Positions 41,255-43,190 of a stretch of DNA of 43,190 nt are shown here, piece after piece. The stretch's first letter is position 1, and every line of letters begins with the position of its first letter. Origin of the DNA: Gammaproteobacteria bacterium (GTDB lineage: Bacteria; Pseudomonadota; Gammaproteobacteria; Steroidobacterales; Steroidobacteraceae); NCBI GenBank assembly GCA_028293745.1, contig JAQGOF010000098.1:1-43190 (forward strand). The letters are read 5' to 3'. The position numbers were made by a program, and so were the translations under genes. The notes under the pieces are model-generated. The model had not been told where the DNA came from. It made no database searches and saw nothing but the letters and a program-made list of their open reading frames with translations.

Positions 41255-43190
41255 ATGTTCGAGAAAGTGCTGATCGCGAATCGCGGCGCCATCGCGTGCC
41301 GCATCGTGCGTACGTTGCGACGAATGGGCATCGGGTCGGTAGCCGTCTACTCGGAAGCAGACCAACATTCACTGCACGTGACCGCCGCGGACGAGGCGGT
41401 GTTTCTGGGTCCCTCGGCGCCGGCGGAGAGTTATCTGCGGCAGGACAAGTTGATTGAGGCGGCCCGCGCGAGCGGTGCAGGCGCCATCCACCCGGGTTAC
41501 GGATTTCTCAGTGAGAACGCGGATTTTGCGGCTGCATGCGAAGCGTCCGGAATCGCATTCGTAGGTCCCACGCCGGCCCAGATCCGTGACTTCGGCCTCA
41601 AGCACCGCGCGCGTGCGCTGGCGCAGCAGAACGGATTGCCCCTGTTGCCTGGCAGCGGACTCGTCGTTTCCGTGGGCGAGGCGCAGGAGGTGGCGCAGCG
41701 GATCGGTTATCCGGTGATGCTCAAGAGTACGGCTGGGGGCGGCGGCATCGGTATGAAGTTGTGCCGGGATGACGGCGAGCTATCGGCTGCCTTCGCGTCC
41801 GTGGAGCGTCTGGCGCGTAGTCATTTCAGCAATGGCGGCTTATACATCGAGAAGTACATCTCGCACGCCCGTCACATCGAGGTGCAGCTTTTCGGAGATG
41901 GTGCGGGTACTGTCATCGCGCTCGGTGAGCGCGACTGTTCCATGCAGAGGCGCAATCAGAAGGTGCTGGAGGAAGCCCCGGCGCCCGGGCTGTCGGACAT
42001 TGCTCGCGCGCGCCTGTGCGCGGCGGCGGTCCGCCTTGGGCAGGCAGTTGGCTACAGGTCCGCCGGTACGGTTGAGTTCGTTTACGATATCCCGGCGGAC
42101 GAATTTTATTTCCTCGAAGTCAACACGCGGCTACAGGTGGAGCACGGTGTCACCGAGGCGGTGATGGGTGTTGACCTGGTCGAGTGGATGATCCGGGTGG
42201 CGGCGGGCGAGCCACCGCCGCTCGCCTCCTTCCGATCCGGGGCGCTCGGGCATGCAATCCAGGCACGACTGTACGCGGAAGATCCCGGTCGGGGGTTCCG
42301 GCCTTCGAGCGGGCCTCTGTCACAGGTGACAATGCCGACGGGTGTGCGTGTTGACACGTGGATTGAGACCGGCTCCGAAGTTTCCGCATTTTATGATCCC
42401 CTTCTCGCCAAGATCATCGTCCACGGGCCCACTCGAGAGCGCGCGCTCACGCAGTTGGACGCGGCGCTGGCGGCCACCAGCGTGCATGGTATCGAAACCA
42501 ACCTCGACTATCTGCGGACTGCAATCTCAACACCGACGTTCCACGCAGGCGAGCAGTTCACGCGGTTTCTGCCGGACCTCGCATTTCCAGCTCGCTCCGT
42601 GGAAGTTCTGCGTGCCGGCACGCACGCAACGGTGCAGGACTATCCAGGCCGCCTCAGATTCTGGAATGTGGGTGTTCCACCGTCGGGGCCCATGGATGAC
42701 CTCGCGTTTCGGCTGGCTAATCAGATCGTGGGAAATACCCCTGGCCTGGCGGGGCTGGAGCTCACCGGCAAGGGTCCGACCCTGCAATTTGGCGTGGACA
42801 GTGTCGTCGCGCTTACGGGGGCGCGTATGACTGCGGAGCTGGATGGGTCACCGGCGCCATTTTGGCAGCCGATACGGGTGAAAGCGGGCAGTGTACTTGC
42901 GCTCGGCGGCATTCAGGGCACGACCGGGGCCCGCAGTTATCTTGCCGTGAAGGGCGGATTTGACGTGCCCGAATATCTGGGCAACCGCTCGTCGTTCACG
43001 CTCGGGCAGTTTGGTGGCCATGTCGGGCGGGCGCTGCGTACGGGGGACGTATTGCGTCTGATGCGCTCGGCGTCCGATCTCGAGGGATGCGCAGGGTTGG
43101 CCGCTGAGGACATACCTGTCTACGGTAGTCACTGGGAAGTTGCGGTCACTTACGGTCCGCACGGCGCTCCGGATTTCTTCACGCAATCGG
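41255..43190 (+). CDS. Guanidine (urea-type) carboxylase, biotin carboxylase part, cut by window end
   Basis: This is an ATP- and biotin-dependent carboxylase that runs off the window after 645 codons; the full family protein is about 1,200 residues. GAGGA at 41243-41247, 7 bases before the ATG, supports the start. The biotin carboxylase domain (1 to about 450) begins FEKVLIANRGAIACRIVRT. It has the ATP-grasp loop KSTAGGGGIG at about 157-166, CSMQRRNQK, and EVNTRLQVEHGVTE at about 288-301. The KipA/AHS2-like domain follows from about 460 (GTHATVQDYPGRLRFWNVG, PPSGPMDDLAFRLANQ). The carboxyltransferase and biotinyl domains lie beyond the window. Family members act on urea or guanidine; the riboswitch favours guanidine. 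Confidence 0.93.
   Translation, partial: MFEKVLIANRGAIACRIVRTLRRMGIGSVAVYSEADQHSLHVTAADEAVFLGPSAPAESYLRQDKLIEAARASGAGAIHPGYGFLSENADFAAACEASGIAFVGPTPAQIRDFGLKHRARALAQQNGLPLLPGSGLVVSVGEAQEVAQRIGYPVMLKSTAGGGGIGMKLCRDDGELSAAFASVERLARSHFSNGGLYIEKYISHARHIEVQLFGDGAGTVIALGERDCSMQRRNQKVLEEAPAPGLSDIARARLCAAAVRLGQAVGYRSAGTVEFVYDIPADEFYFLEVNTRLQVEHGVTEAVMGVDLVEWMIRVAAGEPPPLASFRSGALGHAIQARLYAEDPGRGFRPSSGPLSQVTMPTGVRVDTWIETGSEVSAFYDPLLAKIIVHGPTRERALTQLDAALAATSVHGIETNLDYLRTAISTPTFHAGEQFTRFLPDLAFPARSVEVLRAGTHATVQDYPGRLRFWNVGVPPSGPMDDLAFRLANQIVGNTPGLAGLELTGKGPTLQFGVDSVVALTGARMTAELDGSPAPFWQPIRVKAGSVLALGGIQGTTGARSYLAVKGGFDVPEYLGNRSSFTLGQFGGHVGRALRTGDVLRLMRSASDLEGCAGLAAEDIPVYGSHWEVAVTYGPHGAPDFFTQS

Overview
The window is about 43 kb of gene-dense, GC-rich bacterial chromosome. 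Gene content and order point to a gammaproteobacterium near the Xanthomonadales, Steroidobacterales or Nevskiales. Signs of this are the dprA-smg-topA run, the divergent LysM gene opposite def-fmt-rsmB, the DUF4390-ntrY-ntrX run, and a gor/aroE/rlmJ/prlC neighbourhood resembling that of other gammaproteobacteria. The taxonomic call is inference from gene order. I see no rRNA, tRNA, insertion sequence, prophage or CRISPR array.

Layout. (1) 1-6181, plus strand: a small membrane or secreted peptide, a short YtrA-type GntR regulator and an ABC-2 exporter pair run almost without gaps into an MCE/Mla-type lipid transporter (STAS-MlaE, MlaF, MlaD, PqiC-like lipoprotein). (2) 6142-10278, minus strand: a membrane-anchored phospholipase D-like protein and a PAS-GGDEF-EAL cyclic-di-GMP enzyme. 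(3) 10424-15174: an M15 peptidase, an HD-domain protein, an SH3-domain membrane protein and oligopeptidase A. (4) 15390-24242: glutathione reductase (plus strand), then on the minus strand aroE, rlmJ, topA, smg, dprA and a LysM lipoprotein. (5) 24484-34347, plus strand: def, fmt, rsmB, a DUF4390 protein, an NtrY-type kinase, an NtrX-type regulator with a degenerate AAA+ domain, and a receiver-PAS-GAF-GGDEF-EAL protein. (6) 34414-36752, minus strand: a SPOR protein and argS. (7) 36839-43190: a guanidine (formerly 'urea carboxylase') assimilation locus. An ABC importer lies on the minus strand. Two carboxyguanidine deiminase-type subunits and a carboxylase cut by the window end lie on the plus strand.

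The most notable signal is the regulation of the guanidine locus. The 200-bp region between importer and deiminase genes contains two divergent sigma-54 (-24/-12) promoter matches, one perfect and one with a single mismatch. Between them lies an NtrC-like 17-bp palindrome. Inside the plus-strand operon, between the second deiminase gene and the carboxylase, are two perfect hairpins with ACGA loops, which is the signature of the guanidine-II (mini-ykkC) riboswitch. The linker between the hairpins carries an exact complement of the carboxylase Shine-Dalgarno sequence. Together these suggest nitrogen-status control of transcription plus guanidine sensing at the carboxylase step.

Smaller points of interest are the loss of catalytic and sigma-54-contact motifs in NtrX, a degenerate GGDEF coupled to an intact EAL, repeat-derived coding sequence at the start of the SH3-domain gene, and a two-hairpin intergenic repeat present at two places.
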